Source: Deltaproteobacteria bacterium
Lineage (GTDB): Bacteria > Myxococcota_A > UBA9160 > JAJDAL01
Assembly (NCBI GenBank): GCA_029261875.1
Contig: JAJDAL010000024.1
Coordinates: 124,001-188,000, forward strand
Reading direction: 5' to 3'
DNA length: 64,000 bases
Shown piece by piece: positions 9,285 through 17,980 of this stretch; position 1 is the first letter of the stretch, and every line of letters starts with the position of its first letter. Made by a program: the position numbers and the translations under genes. Under the pieces are notes generated by a model. That model was given only the letters and a program-made list of their open reading frames with translations. It was not told where the DNA came from and searched no databases.

Positions 9285-9877
9285 GGAAACCTCCGATACC
9301 GCACCACAGGAGACCTGGCGAGTACATCAGATGGGGTGTGGCCTTTCAATCGGCGCGGCATCGAACGGGTTGTCGAATCGGTCATTAAATCTCTTCAATT
9401 ATTCACCAACTATGAAGGTGGCCTTCGCGTCGATCTCCGCGCGATGCCGTCGGCCGGAACACGTACACGATGGCGGACGCCTGAGATTCGCGGTGGGTTC
9501 TAGCGCGGCATGTCCACTTGCGCGGTTTTGACATTGCGCTCTCGATTGGATCGGTCCAGGTCGCACCGGTTTCGGATTTCCATTTCGAATCCGCATGCCC
9601 GGCGTGGCCAGCGAGTCCGATGCCGCCGAGCGTCGACTCGGGCGGGCATCTCGCCTCGAATTCTCGGGGGGATCGTTCCTCGCTGCGCCGCTGCCAAGGC
9701 GTCCCCGATTGCTGGAACCGGAAAAGGGCGAAATCCGAATTTGGAGACCGAAAAATGGCCTTCCACGTGCTTCAGGCCGCCCGGGAGGAGCGCGCTCGCG
9801 GCTCGTACGAGACCCCATCCCGAATCCGCCACAGCGCCAATCCCAAGCTAAACTGCCCCCCAGAGGAGACCCCCCCC
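9285..9877. other. 593-base divergent intergenic region
   Basis: The region lies between the start of the minus-strand Cys-repeat gene and the acyl-CoA dehydrogenase. It holds an A+T-rich island at about 9375-9425, unusual for this genome and a likely promoter zone for the minus-strand gene. The dehydrogenase frame is open back to 9518, but the extra residues are low in order and rich in Arg and Ser, and no family similarity is evident. A GGCAT...TTGC pair at about 9508-9523 has sigma-54 elements with the wrong spacing by one base. I see no gene. Confidence 0.55.
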
Positions 9878-11104
9878 ATGGCCATCGACTTCAGCTTCCC
9901 CGAGGACGTTCAGATCGTCGTCTCGAAAGTCCGCGACTTCTGTGAACAAATCGTGCGCCCCGCCGAAAAGCGCATCGAAGAGAACGATGGCAATCGCGAG
10001 GTCCTGGTCGAGCAGGTCATCCAGATGCGCAAGACCGCCCAGGAGTGGGGCCTCTGGCTCCCCCACATGCCCGAGGAATACGGCGGGATGGGGCTCGGGC
10101 ACGTCGCCATGGCGGCGGTGTCGGCCGAAGCCGCAAGGACCCGCTTCGGACCCTTCGCGCTCAACGCCCAGGCACCCGACGAGGGCAACATGCACACCCT
10201 CCATCACTGGGCGACGCCGGAGCAGAAAGAAAAATACCTGAAGCCCCTGTGCAGCGGGCGGGCGCGTTCGTGCTTCGCCATGACGGAACCCGAAGTGGCG
10301 GGGTCGGACCCGACGTTGATCCAGACCAAGGCCGTCGAGGACGGCGACGACTACGTGATCAACGGCCACAAATGGTTCATCTCCGGTGCACGAGGCGCAC
10401 AATTCGCCATCTTGATTGCGCGCACCGAAGACGATCCCGACATCCCCCAGGCGGCAAACAGTGCCTTCCTCATCGACATCCCTTCCGAAGGATGGGAAGT
10501 GGTGCGCGATGTGGCGACCATGTCGGGCAGCCACAATCACTGCGAAATCCGCATTACGGATCTGCGGGTTCCCAAGACTTCCCTACTGGGGGGTCGCGGC
10601 CAGGGACACATCCTCGGCCAGTATCGTCTGGGCCCGGCGCGCCTCGCGCACTGCATGCGTTGGATCGGTCAGGCGGAAACCGCCCTCAACATGATGATCG
10701 ACCGCTCCCTCAAACGCTTCGCCCACGGTTCGCTGCTGGCCGAGAAGCAGGGCATTCAGTGGATGATTTCCGACAGCACCATGGAGCTCTACCAGAGCAA
10801 ACTCATGGTGCTCCACTCCGCGTATCGAATCGACGCGGGGCTCGACTTCAAGTCGGAAGTCTCCATGGCCAAGCATTTTGTCGCGAACGCGCTCAACCGG
10901 ATCGTCGATCGCGCGATCCAAGTCCACGGAGCGCTCGGCTATTCGACCGATACCCCCCTGGCACAGATGGCCCAGCACGCCCGTTGGGCGCGCTTCGCCG
11001 ACGGCGCCGACGAGGTACACCAATGGCGCATCGCGCAGCGCGCCATCGAGGCCTACTCGAAGACCGGGAGCGTGGGACCCGCTGCAGGCGACCTGCCTCT
11101 GTGA
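9878..11104 (+). CDS. Acyl-CoA dehydrogenase (ACAD10/11-like)
   Basis: 408 residues; ATG at 9878 with GAGGAG at 9863-9868. The flavoenzyme oxidises acyl-CoA to 2-enoyl-CoA. Family landmarks are CFAMTEPEVAGSDPT (FAD/substrate signature), INGHKWFISGA, and near the C-terminus VHGALGYSTDTPLA and DGADEVH, where the acid residue in the catalytic-base position is typical of ACAD10/11-type enzymes. Its stop overlaps the GTG of the next gene (GTGA at 11101-11104). It heads a run of six co-directional genes that end in an enoyl-CoA hydratase, so a side-chain or ring beta-oxidation role is likely. Upstream in-frame starts (9518) are rejected. Confidence 0.93.
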   Translation: MAIDFSFPEDVQIVVSKVRDFCEQIVRPAEKRIEENDGNREVLVEQVIQMRKTAQEWGLWLPHMPEEYGGMGLGHVAMAAVSAEAARTRFGPFALNAQAPDEGNMHTLHHWATPEQKEKYLKPLCSGRARSCFAMTEPEVAGSDPTLIQTKAVEDGDDYVINGHKWFISGARGAQFAILIARTEDDPDIPQAANSAFLIDIPSEGWEVVRDVATMSGSHNHCEIRITDLRVPKTSLLGGRGQGHILGQYRLGPARLAHCMRWIGQAETALNMMIDRSLKRFAHGSLLAEKQGIQWMISDSTMELYQSKLMVLHSAYRIDAGLDFKSEVSMAKHFVANALNRIVDRAIQVHGALGYSTDTPLAQMAQHARWARFADGADEVHQWRIAQRAIEAYSKTGSVGPAAGDLPL

Positions 11105-12120
11105 GCGCCGCGGAGGCGCCGGCAATTCAATCGCCGCTCGCGCCGCAGCTGCGCAACGCCTGGCAGGCGGAGGTTTGTCGGCCGCAAGGCAGCGCGGGCA
11201 TCCAATCTCTGCTGGAGGTGTTCCGGCGCGAAGGCCCGGACCCACAGCGCACGGCGCAGGGCGAGGATCGCCAATCCGACGCACTGTGGGCGTCGGTCCT
11301 GGCTTCGCGCGTGGCCTTCATTTCCCCCCACGAAACCGTCGCGGTGTACGACGAAATGGCTGCGTCGTGGTTGGACGGAGCCCTATTGCGTTTCGACGGG
11401 TCCCCCGTCGGGGAAACGACGCTTTCGCGTCTGTCCGAAAGCGGCTCCTTCCCGACCGGACTGTTGGATTCCTTCTGGGGCCTCGTGCAAGAGGGAGTCC
11501 GCGCGGAGACCATCACACCCCGCATCGCCGCGTTCGGTGCCACCTATCCAACCTCCCACCGTGACCGACTCGCGCGGGCCATGGATTCGCACGCGGGTTA
11601 CGCGGAGTTTACGGAGCAACCGGAAATGCCCCGCACGAAGCTCTCGGACATCGAAGCTTGTGCGGAAGGCACCCTCGGGCATGCGCTCTACCGCTTGATT
11701 GTCGATAACGGATTCGACATCGAGGTTCTCGATCCCGAATCCGTGAAGGGGTATCACGAAGCGCTCGACCCGGTGAATCGCCGCATCCTGCAAACCCACG
11801 AGATCTGGCATCTCGTCGCCCGTTACACCACCAGCCCGCTCCACGAAGTCGCGATCTCGGGTTTCCAACTCGCACAATTCGGTCACAGCTATTCGCGCGA
11901 CTTCTTGGGGACCGTTCTCACCTTGTCGGCACTCACGACACCCGCCGTCACGCCCATCTTGCTGCAATTCACCCTCGAGGGTTGGCGCCACGGTCGCAAC
12001 ACGCGCCCCCTACTTCCGGTGGATTGGACAGCCTGTTGGAACGAACCCATGGACCGGCTGCGCGAGAAGCTCGGAATCGAGACTTTTCGAAGTGCCCTTC
12101 CCGACATTCCCACGCCCTAG
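11101..12120 (+). CDS. Coq4-like protein
   Basis: 339 residues from a GTG that overlaps the dehydrogenase stop. The central motif HEIWH followed by 11 residues and Glu (HEIWH-x11-E, in the segment with VARYTTSPLHE) matches the HDxxHx11E metal motif of the ubiquinone-biosynthesis protein COQ4, with Glu in place of Asp. Around it lie the family-like segments LGHALYR and FQLAQFGHSYSRDFLG. COQ4 binds a metal and a polyisoprenoid and acts in ring decarboxylation/hydroxylation during ubiquinone synthesis. Here the neighbours are catabolic (acyl-CoA dehydrogenase, Rieske oxygenase), so a lipid-binding or ring-processing role in degradation is an alternative. The N-terminal 100 residues are not recognised. 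Confidence 0.65.
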   Translation: MSAAEAPAIQSPLAPQLRNAWQAEVCRPQGSAGIQSLLEVFRREGPDPQRTAQGEDRQSDALWASVLASRVAFISPHETVAVYDEMAASWLDGALLRFDGSPVGETTLSRLSESGSFPTGLLDSFWGLVQEGVRAETITPRIAAFGATYPTSHRDRLARAMDSHAGYAEFTEQPEMPRTKLSDIEACAEGTLGHALYRLIVDNGFDIEVLDPESVKGYHEALDPVNRRILQTHEIWHLVARYTTSPLHEVAISGFQLAQFGHSYSRDFLGTVLTLSALTTPAVTPILLQFTLEGWRHGRNTRPLLPVDWTACWNEPMDRLREKLGIETFRSALPDIPTP

Positions 12121-12147
12121 CGGCGAGTGCGGAACCAGGAGGAGAAG

Positions 12148-13212
12148 ATGACTTATCGCGTGGTCGTTTGGGGTACCGGAAACGTTGGACAGCCCGCTTT
12201 GCGGACGGTGATCTCCAACCCGGAACTCGAATTGGTCGGTGTGTTGGTTTCTCATCCAAGCAAGGTCGGCCGCGACGCCGGGGAGCTCTGCGGCGTTTCG
12301 CGAACCGGCGTGCGGGCCAGCCAGGACGTCGATGCGGTGCTCGGGATTCCCGCAGATGCGGTCGTCTACGCGGCCTCCGGTGATTTCCGTCCGGTCGAAG
12401 CGCTGGCGGACATCGAACGCTGCCTGCGCGCCGGGCGCAACGTGGTATCGACCTCCGCGTATCCCCTCTACGATCCGGCCTCCGCGCCGGAAGCGATCCG
12501 AACGCGCTTTGCCGAAGCCTGCCGGGCAGGCGGCGCCTCCCTGTTTCTTTCCGGCGTGGATCCCGGCTACATCAACGACATCGTGCCCCTCCTGCTCTCG
12601 GGCCTGTGCGAAGAGATCCACGAAGTGCGGGCCTTCGAGTACTTCAACTACGCGACCTATCACGCCCCGGATGCGGTCCGCAACCTGGTGGGCTTCGGCA
12701 TGCCGATGGACCAGACACCCCCCATGGTCGCCCCGGGGATCCCCACTTCGGTTTGGGGAGGTGTGGTTCGTTTGACGGCCCGGGCATTGGGAATCGAGCT
12801 CGATGAAATCGTGGAGACGAGCGAACGCCTGCCCCTCGAGCGCACGGTGACGGTTCCCGTGGGAACCTTCGAAGCGGGCACCCAGGGCGCACTGCGCTTC
12901 GAAGTCCTCGGAATGGTGGGCGGCACATCCAAGATCGCGGTCGAACACGTCACGCGCATCGTCGACGACATTGCACCGGATTGGCCCGCCCCCCTGAAGG
13001 GAGGGTGTGCCCACGGTGTTCGCATGCGCGGGAAACCCAACATCGAACTCAGCATCGCATCCACGGATGAAAAAGGGGACCACGTCGGCGGCGGCAACAC
13101 GACGGCCGCTGCGCGCATAGTCAACGCGATCCCCGCGGTGTGCCGAGCTCCCGCCGGCCTACTCGATGCCCTGGACGTACCCTTCGTGATCGGCCGGGGG
13201 TTGCTCCGCTAG
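12148..13212 (+). CDS. NAD(P)-dependent dihydrodipicolinate reductase-like dehydrogenase
   Basis: 354 residues; ATG at 12148 with AGGAGGA at 12138-12144. A GTG at 12127 in frame is less likely. The N-terminal Rossmann fold opens with VVVWGTGNVGQPA (residues 4-16), and the pattern of a DapB-type N-domain plus a longer catalytic domain resembles the family containing 2,4-diaminopentanoate dehydrogenase and many actinobacterial dihydrodipicolinate reductase homologues. True DapB lysine-pathway enzymes are shorter (about 270 residues), so a catabolic substrate is more likely. It sits in the catabolic operon, and its TAG abuts the GTG of the Rieske oxygenase (TAGTG). Confidence 0.8.
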   Translation: MTYRVVVWGTGNVGQPALRTVISNPELELVGVLVSHPSKVGRDAGELCGVSRTGVRASQDVDAVLGIPADAVVYAASGDFRPVEALADIERCLRAGRNVVSTSAYPLYDPASAPEAIRTRFAEACRAGGASLFLSGVDPGYINDIVPLLLSGLCEEIHEVRAFEYFNYATYHAPDAVRNLVGFGMPMDQTPPMVAPGIPTSVWGGVVRLTARALGIELDEIVETSERLPLERTVTVPVGTFEAGTQGALRFEVLGMVGGTSKIAVEHVTRIVDDIAPDWPAPLKGGCAHGVRMRGKPNIELSIASTDEKGDHVGGGNTTAAARIVNAIPAVCRAPAGLLDALDVPFVIGRGLLR

Positions 13213-14492
13213 TGCCGACGCCGATGGAGCGAGCACCGGATCCGGAACTCGCCTACGAACCGATTCCCAAGGACCGCTACACGAGCGCCGCCTTCGCCGC
13301 CCGCGAATGGGAACACATGTGGACGAAGGTCTGGCTCCTGGCGGGGCGCTGTTCCGACATCCCGCAACCCGGTGACTACTTCAGCTTTGAAATCGGACGA
13401 GAATCCGTCCTGGTGATTCGCCAAGCCACGGGCGGGATCGCGGCCCGTTACAACGTCTGCATGCACCGCGGAAACCGGCTCCGTGAACCCGGGCGGGGAC
13501 ACGCCGAGCGATTCGCGTGCGCCTTTCACGGTTGGGAGTACGACCTCGACGGAAGTCTCTGCAAAGCCCTCGACCCCGAAACGTTTCCTCAAGGAGTTCC
13601 CGCCGATCGCCTTGGCCTTCGGCCGGTTCGCTGCGAAACCTGGGCGGGATTCGTCTTCGTGAACCTGGATCCCGACAGCGCGTCGCTACAGGACTACCTC
13701 GGCGTCATTCCACGACACCTCGACCCCTATCACTTCGAGAACTGGAAGGTCGCATTCGATTGCACGATCGAGATCGAGTGCAATTGGAAGACCTCGCTGG
13801 ATGCCTTCAACGAGGCGTATCACGTCTCCGCCACGCATCCCTGGACCACCGAATTCAGCGACGATGTCGGAACCGTCTACGATTGTTACGACAAGCACAC
13901 CCGCATGATCTTCCCCGAGATCCAGGCGAGTCCACGCCATCCGGGGCACGGCACCGTCACCCCGGGAATTCGGGACCTGTTCTTGAAGCGGGTCGGGATC
14001 GACGTGGCGCAGTTTCACGGTGGCCCCGAGGACGCCCGCCGCGCCTTTGCAGAAGCGGTGCGGAAGTTGGGACCCGCCATGGGGGCCGACTTTTCGGATT
14101 TGAACGAATCGCAGATGTGCGACGACTTCCACTACACGCTGTTCCCCAACGCGACGTTCAACACCCACTCCCTTTTCGTCTGGGTCTTCACCCACCGACC
14201 GCATCCGACGGATCCCAACCTCATGTACTTCGACTTTCTCAACCTCATGAATTCGCCGGGGCAGGACATTCCACGTCCGGAGAAGCAGCTCTACCGCACG
14301 CGCGATGGCGCCAGCCTGGCGAACGCCTTCGAAGGCGGTGAGCTGCTGGACGAAGATCTCTACAACCTTCCCCGAATTCAATGCGGCATGAACTCCCGGG
14401 CGTTCGAAACGCTGCACCTGGGTCGTCAAGAAGTTCGCATTCTGCATTTTCACCGCACGCTCATGGACTACCTCGACGGACGCAGCCGGTGA
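13212..14492 (+). CDS. Rieske non-haem iron oxygenase, alpha subunit
   Basis: 426 residues from the GTG that overlaps the previous stop; an in-frame ATG at 13224 is the alternative. The Rieske [2Fe-2S] site is Cys83-x-His85 (CMHRG) and Cys103-x2-His106 (CAFHGW). The mononuclear iron ligands include His204 and His209 in FNEAYHVSATHP. Such subunits hydroxylate aromatic rings or demethylate using electrons from a ferredoxin and a reductase. The stop overlaps the next gene (GTGA at 14489-14492), a Rieske ferredoxin, which is its likely electron donor. A matching FAD reductase is found at 28922-30121. Substrate unknown; a steroid or aromatic acid fits the neighbouring CoA enzymes. Confidence 0.92.
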   Translation: MPTPMERAPDPELAYEPIPKDRYTSAAFAAREWEHMWTKVWLLAGRCSDIPQPGDYFSFEIGRESVLVIRQATGGIAARYNVCMHRGNRLREPGRGHAERFACAFHGWEYDLDGSLCKALDPETFPQGVPADRLGLRPVRCETWAGFVFVNLDPDSASLQDYLGVIPRHLDPYHFENWKVAFDCTIEIECNWKTSLDAFNEAYHVSATHPWTTEFSDDVGTVYDCYDKHTRMIFPEIQASPRHPGHGTVTPGIRDLFLKRVGIDVAQFHGGPEDARRAFAEAVRKLGPAMGADFSDLNESQMCDDFHYTLFPNATFNTHSLFVWVFTHRPHPTDPNLMYFDFLNLMNSPGQDIPRPEKQLYRTRDGASLANAFEGGELLDEDLYNLPRIQCGMNSRAFETLHLGRQEVRILHFHRTLMDYLDGRSR

Positions 14493-14821
14493 CGCATGCG
14501 TCCGGCCTCGAGTGGATTCCCGTCCCCGCTCCCCTCCCGGGCGCGGGAGAACTGGCTTGTGTCGAGCTGCGAGGAAAGAAACTCCTGCTCTGCAGCGTTT
14601 CGGGCGAACCCTTCGCCATCGAGGACCGCTGCCCGCACGTTCAGATCTCCCTGCTCGAGGGTCGGCTGGAGGGCGCGGTACTCCAATGTCCTCTGCACGG
14701 GGGCAAGCTCGATGTGCGCAACGGAAGACCGGTCGCTGCCCCGATTCGCAAACCCGTAGTAACCTTCCCGGTGAGGATCCGCGGGGAGCGACTCGAGATC
14801 GGCTTCCCTCCGATTCCCTAG
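14489..14821 (+). CDS. Rieske-type [2Fe-2S] ferredoxin
   Basis: 110 residues from a GTG overlapping the oxygenase stop. The cluster ligands are visible in CPHVQISLLEG and CPLHGGKLDV (C-x-H and C-x2-H), with the basket-shaped Rieske fold around them; the length is normal for the family. It probably shuttles electrons from an NADH-dependent reductase to the oxygenase encoded just upstream. Confidence 0.9.
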   Translation: MTHASGLEWIPVPAPLPGAGELACVELRGKKLLLCSVSGEPFAIEDRCPHVQISLLEGRLEGAVLQCPLHGGKLDVRNGRPVAAPIRKPVVTFPVRIRGERLEIGFPPIP

Positions 14822-14839
14822 ACCTGCAAGGAGAATTCC

Positions 14840-15643
14840 GTGTCCGAAGCCCCCGTGCTGACCGATCAAGCCGATCACATCCTCACCGTGACCCTCAACC
14901 GCCCAGAGAAAAAGAATGCCATCAACTGCGAAGTGATGTGCCGCTTGTACGACACCTGGGTCCGCGTCGACGAGGACGCGGAAATTCGCGTCGCCATTCT
15001 CACGGGCCGGGGAGACACCTTCTGCGCGGGCATGGACCTGTCGGAGATCGGGAAGATGCGCACGGGAAATCCCGACAACGAATACATGGAACGCGCCATG
15101 AAGGAACCGCACATCATCTTTGGCGCGTGGCTGAAAACCTATCGACCGAAGAAGCCCGTGATTCTGGCCGCGGAAGGCTTCGCGCGCGCAGGCGGAACCG
15201 AGATCCTTCAGGGCACGGACATCCGGGTCGCCGGCGAGAGTGCAAAATTCGGCGTCACCGAAGTTCAGCGCGGATTGTTTCCGATGGCGGGATCCGCCGT
15301 GCGCTTGCGGCGACAGATCTCCTACGCGGTCGCGGCAGAAATGCTGCTCGGCGGTGAGGACCTTTGCGCCCAACGCGCCTACGAACTCGGCCTGATCAAT
15401 CATGTGGTTCCGGACGGCCAGGCACTCCCCAAGGCGAAAGAGATCGCCAAGCGCATCGCGTCCAACGGCCCTTTGGCCGTCAAAGCCATCCTCGCAACAC
15501 TGCGCGAAACCGAGACCCTGTCCGAAGAGGCCGCCTTCAAGATCGAAGAACGCTATGGGATGCAGGTGATGAGCTCGCAAGACGCCAGCGAAGGGCCTCG
15601 CGCTTTCCTCGAGAAACGCCAACCCCAATTCAAGGGCCGTTAG
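14840..15643 (+). CDS. Enoyl-CoA hydratase/isomerase (crotonase family)
   Basis: 267 residues, GTG start with AAGGAG about ten bases upstream. Crotonase landmarks are the oxyanion-hole segments GRGDTFCAGMDLSE (about 56-69) and EGFARAGGTEILQG (about 111-124), then the FGVTEVQRGLFPMAGSA segment. It would add water to the 2-enoyl-CoA made by the dehydrogenase at the head of the run. The oxyanion loop ARAGGTE differs slightly from the usual ALGGG, so isomerase or another crotonase activity is possible. It is the last gene of the catabolic group; the next gene starts 30 bases later with no clear ribosome site. Confidence 0.9.
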   Translation: MSEAPVLTDQADHILTVTLNRPEKKNAINCEVMCRLYDTWVRVDEDAEIRVAILTGRGDTFCAGMDLSEIGKMRTGNPDNEYMERAMKEPHIIFGAWLKTYRPKKPVILAAEGFARAGGTEILQGTDIRVAGESAKFGVTEVQRGLFPMAGSAVRLRRQISYAVAAEMLLGGEDLCAQRAYELGLINHVVPDGQALPKAKEIAKRIASNGPLAVKAILATLRETETLSEEAAFKIEERYGMQVMSSQDASEGPRAFLEKRQPQFKGR

Positions 15644-15673
15644 GCCCAAGGCCCCACCTCCCGAAAACATGCG

Positions 15674-16918
15674 ATGAACACCGTGCCGCCCCCGCCTCCG
15701 GAAACCCGCCTGCACTACGCGCAACCGCAACTCGAACGCCTGCTCACGGAAAACCTGCTGCCGTTCTGGTATCCCGGCAGCCTCGACGGCCGCGCGGGTT
15801 ACCGCCTGAATCACGACTGCAGTGGACACTTTCGCGGCAACGCGCCCAAAGGGTGTATCGCCCAAACCCGTACCCTGTGGTTCTTTTCGCGTTTGGCGCG
15901 CAGCCCCTACGGATCGCCCCTGTACCGCGCCGCCGCACGCCGAGGGTTCGACTTCCTGCGTCGCCGGCTTTGGGATCGGCGACACGGCGGGGTCTTCTGG
16001 GGAGTGAGCCCGCGCGGACATTTTCCGAGGGCACGCCACAAGTACGCGGTCGCCCATTCCTTCGCCCTGTACGGCTGCGCGGAATACGCTCAGGGTAGCG
16101 GGGACCCCGGAGCGACCGAGATGGCGCGCCAACTGTTCGAGCAATTCGAGAACCATTTCCGCGATTCGACCCATTTGGGTTATTTCGAATGCTTCCGTCG
16201 CAACTGGCGCACGCCCAGACAACATACGGGACGCCTCGGAGCCCCGACGAATCTGAAGAACACCAACACGCACATTCACGTGCTCGAAGCGTTGACGAGT
16301 TATTTCGCGATTTCCAAAGATGAACGGGCACGGCTGCGCTGCATGGAATTGATCGCATTGCTGTCCGACCGTTGCGTGCGCGAGGGGCACTCGTGCCGGG
16401 AGCTGCATCATCGGGATTGGACTCCCTGGGATCCGAGCAACCTGCAGACCTACTACGGCCACGACCTCGAGTGCGTCTGGTTGTGCCTGCACGCCGCTAC
16501 CGTGTGCCAGATCGAACTCGGAGACCGCGAAGCGCGCTTGCTCGCGATCGCCGACCACGCCTTCGAGCACGGCATCGACCCCGAAGGCGGCGGGTTGTTC
16601 GAGTGTGGCCCGGCGCAACACCCGGCGAGTGGCCGCGCCCGAATTTGGTGGGCGCAGGCGGAAGCGCTGCTGGCCGCTTTTTTTCTGTTCGAAAGGACCG
16701 GACAGGAGCGCTACGCCACTTACTTCGAAGGGCTCCTGAGGTGGATCTACGAGCGCCAAGCCGATTGGGAACACGGCGAATGGTACGCGCGCGTCGAACC
16801 CGATGGAACCCGGCACGGCGACAAAGCGGCAGCGTGGAAGACCCCCTACCACAACGGTCGCGCACTCCTGTTGGCTTTGGATCGATTGCGCACGCCCGTC
16901 TCTTCGGCGGCGGACTAG
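15674..16918 (+). CDS. N-acylglucosamine 2-epimerase (AGE)-family sugar isomerase/epimerase
   Basis: 414 residues, close to the usual AGE length. Alpha/alpha barrel landmarks are visible: NHDCSGHF, QTRTLWFFSRL (the family's RxxW-type start), KYAVAHSFALYGCAEYA, and the paired His segments NTNTHIHVLEALTSYF and YGHDLECVWL. The end WKTPYHNGRALLLALDRL is also typical. Members interconvert aldoses and ketoses or epimerise cellobiose, mannose or N-acetylglucosamine at C2. The gene lies six bases before a GHMP sugar kinase, so epimerisation and phosphorylation of one sugar is likely. Substrate not deducible. Confidence 0.85.
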   Translation: MNTVPPPPPETRLHYAQPQLERLLTENLLPFWYPGSLDGRAGYRLNHDCSGHFRGNAPKGCIAQTRTLWFFSRLARSPYGSPLYRAAARRGFDFLRRRLWDRRHGGVFWGVSPRGHFPRARHKYAVAHSFALYGCAEYAQGSGDPGATEMARQLFEQFENHFRDSTHLGYFECFRRNWRTPRQHTGRLGAPTNLKNTNTHIHVLEALTSYFAISKDERARLRCMELIALLSDRCVREGHSCRELHHRDWTPWDPSNLQTYYGHDLECVWLCLHAATVCQIELGDREARLLAIADHAFEHGIDPEGGGLFECGPAQHPASGRARIWWAQAEALLAAFFLFERTGQERYATYFEGLLRWIYERQADWEHGEWYARVEPDGTRHGDKAAAWKTPYHNGRALLLALDRLRTPVSSAAD

Positions 16919-16924
16919 TTCTCG

Positions 16925-17971
16925 ATGGAATTATTCGTACCGGGAAGGCTTTGTCTCTTCGGCGAGCACAGTGATTGGGCCGGTGCCTATCGAGTGGATT
17001 CGCCGCAGATTTCACCCGGCTATTGCCTCGTTGCGGGTACGGACCAGGGGCTTTACGCAGCGGTCTCGGAACTCGAAGGCCGCGTCGAATTCGAAACCCA
17101 CTCGCCGGACGGAACGCGCCGCGGTCCCCAATCCGCCGAAGCGGATTGCGATGCCCTCGACGAATGGGCGCAATCCGGAGACTTCTTCCGCTACGCGGCC
17201 GGTGTTGCGGCAGAGGTGACGGCCCGCCACCGGGTTTCAGGACTTCGCGTATCGGTCACGCGATCCGACCTGCCACTCCAAAAAGGCTTGTCCTCTTCGG
17301 CGGCGATCTGCGTCCTGGTCGCTCGCGCATACAACCGGCTGTACGGACTCGGCCTCGATCTGCGGGGCGAAATGGATCTCGCCTACGCGGGCGAGCGGCG
17401 TAGCGGTTCGGAGTGCGGTCGCATGGATCAGATCTGTGCCTTCGGACGACGCACGTCGCTACTGACATTCGATGGCGATGGGTTCGAGATCGAGTCGATC
17501 GCCGTTCCGAATCCGATGCATCTCCTGCTCGTCGATCTGCGCCGCAGCAAGGATACGCGCCGCATCCTGTCGGATCTCCACGACTGTTATCCCGACGCTT
17601 CGAGCCCTGTGGCGCGAGCCGTGCGCAAGGCGCTCGGCCCAGACAACGCCGCGCTCGTCGCAGAGGCCCGAACGGCCCTCGAGGCGGGCAATGCCCCGGC
17701 GCTCGGGCGCCTCATGACCGAAGCGCAAACCAGCTTCGACCGAAACGTCGCACCGGCCAGCCCGGCGCTCACCTCACCGCGACTTCACGAAGTGCTGGGT
17801 TCCGATGCGGCGCGAGCCCTCTCCTTCGGGGGGAAAGGGGTGGGGTCTCAGGGGGACGGTTGCGCGCAATTCGTGACGCGCGATTCCGAGCAGCGGGGTG
17901 AACTGGCGCGAACCCTCAGCCGTGAGTTCGACGTCGCGTGCTTTCCGTTGACGCTGGGAAGGACCGCGTGA
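16925..17971 (+). CDS. GHMP-family sugar kinase
   Basis: 348 residues. The N-terminal PGRLCLFGEHSDWAG segment (6-20) is the substrate-binding motif of galactokinase/L-fucokinase-type GHMP kinases. The ATP-binding motif appears as QKGLSSSAAICVL (about 119-131), and the C-terminal glycine motif as FGGKGVGSQGDG (about 300-311). It would phosphorylate a free sugar at the anomeric or terminal carbon. Pairing with an AGE epimerase six bases upstream suggests a salvage module for an unusual sugar. The Asp-rich galactokinase signature is not fully conserved (GEHSDW instead of GEHTDY), so galactose is not certain. Confidence 0.85.
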   Translation: MELFVPGRLCLFGEHSDWAGAYRVDSPQISPGYCLVAGTDQGLYAAVSELEGRVEFETHSPDGTRRGPQSAEADCDALDEWAQSGDFFRYAAGVAAEVTARHRVSGLRVSVTRSDLPLQKGLSSSAAICVLVARAYNRLYGLGLDLRGEMDLAYAGERRSGSECGRMDQICAFGRRTSLLTFDGDGFEIESIAVPNPMHLLLVDLRRSKDTRRILSDLHDCYPDASSPVARAVRKALGPDNAALVAEARTALEAGNAPALGRLMTEAQTSFDRNVAPASPALTSPRLHEVLGSDAARALSFGGKGVGSQGDGCAQFVTRDSEQRGELARTLSREFDVACFPLTLGRTA

Positions 17972-17980
17972 CCGAAGCCC

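Noticed and set aside
9508..9523. GGCAT...TTGC pair resembling a sigma-54 promoter
   Set aside because: The spacing between the elements is six instead of five bases, so GG and GC are out of phase.
9518..9877. In-frame N-terminal extension of the acyl-CoA dehydrogenase
   Set aside because: The extra residues are disordered and Arg/Ser-rich; GAGGAG and the family start support the ATG at 9878.
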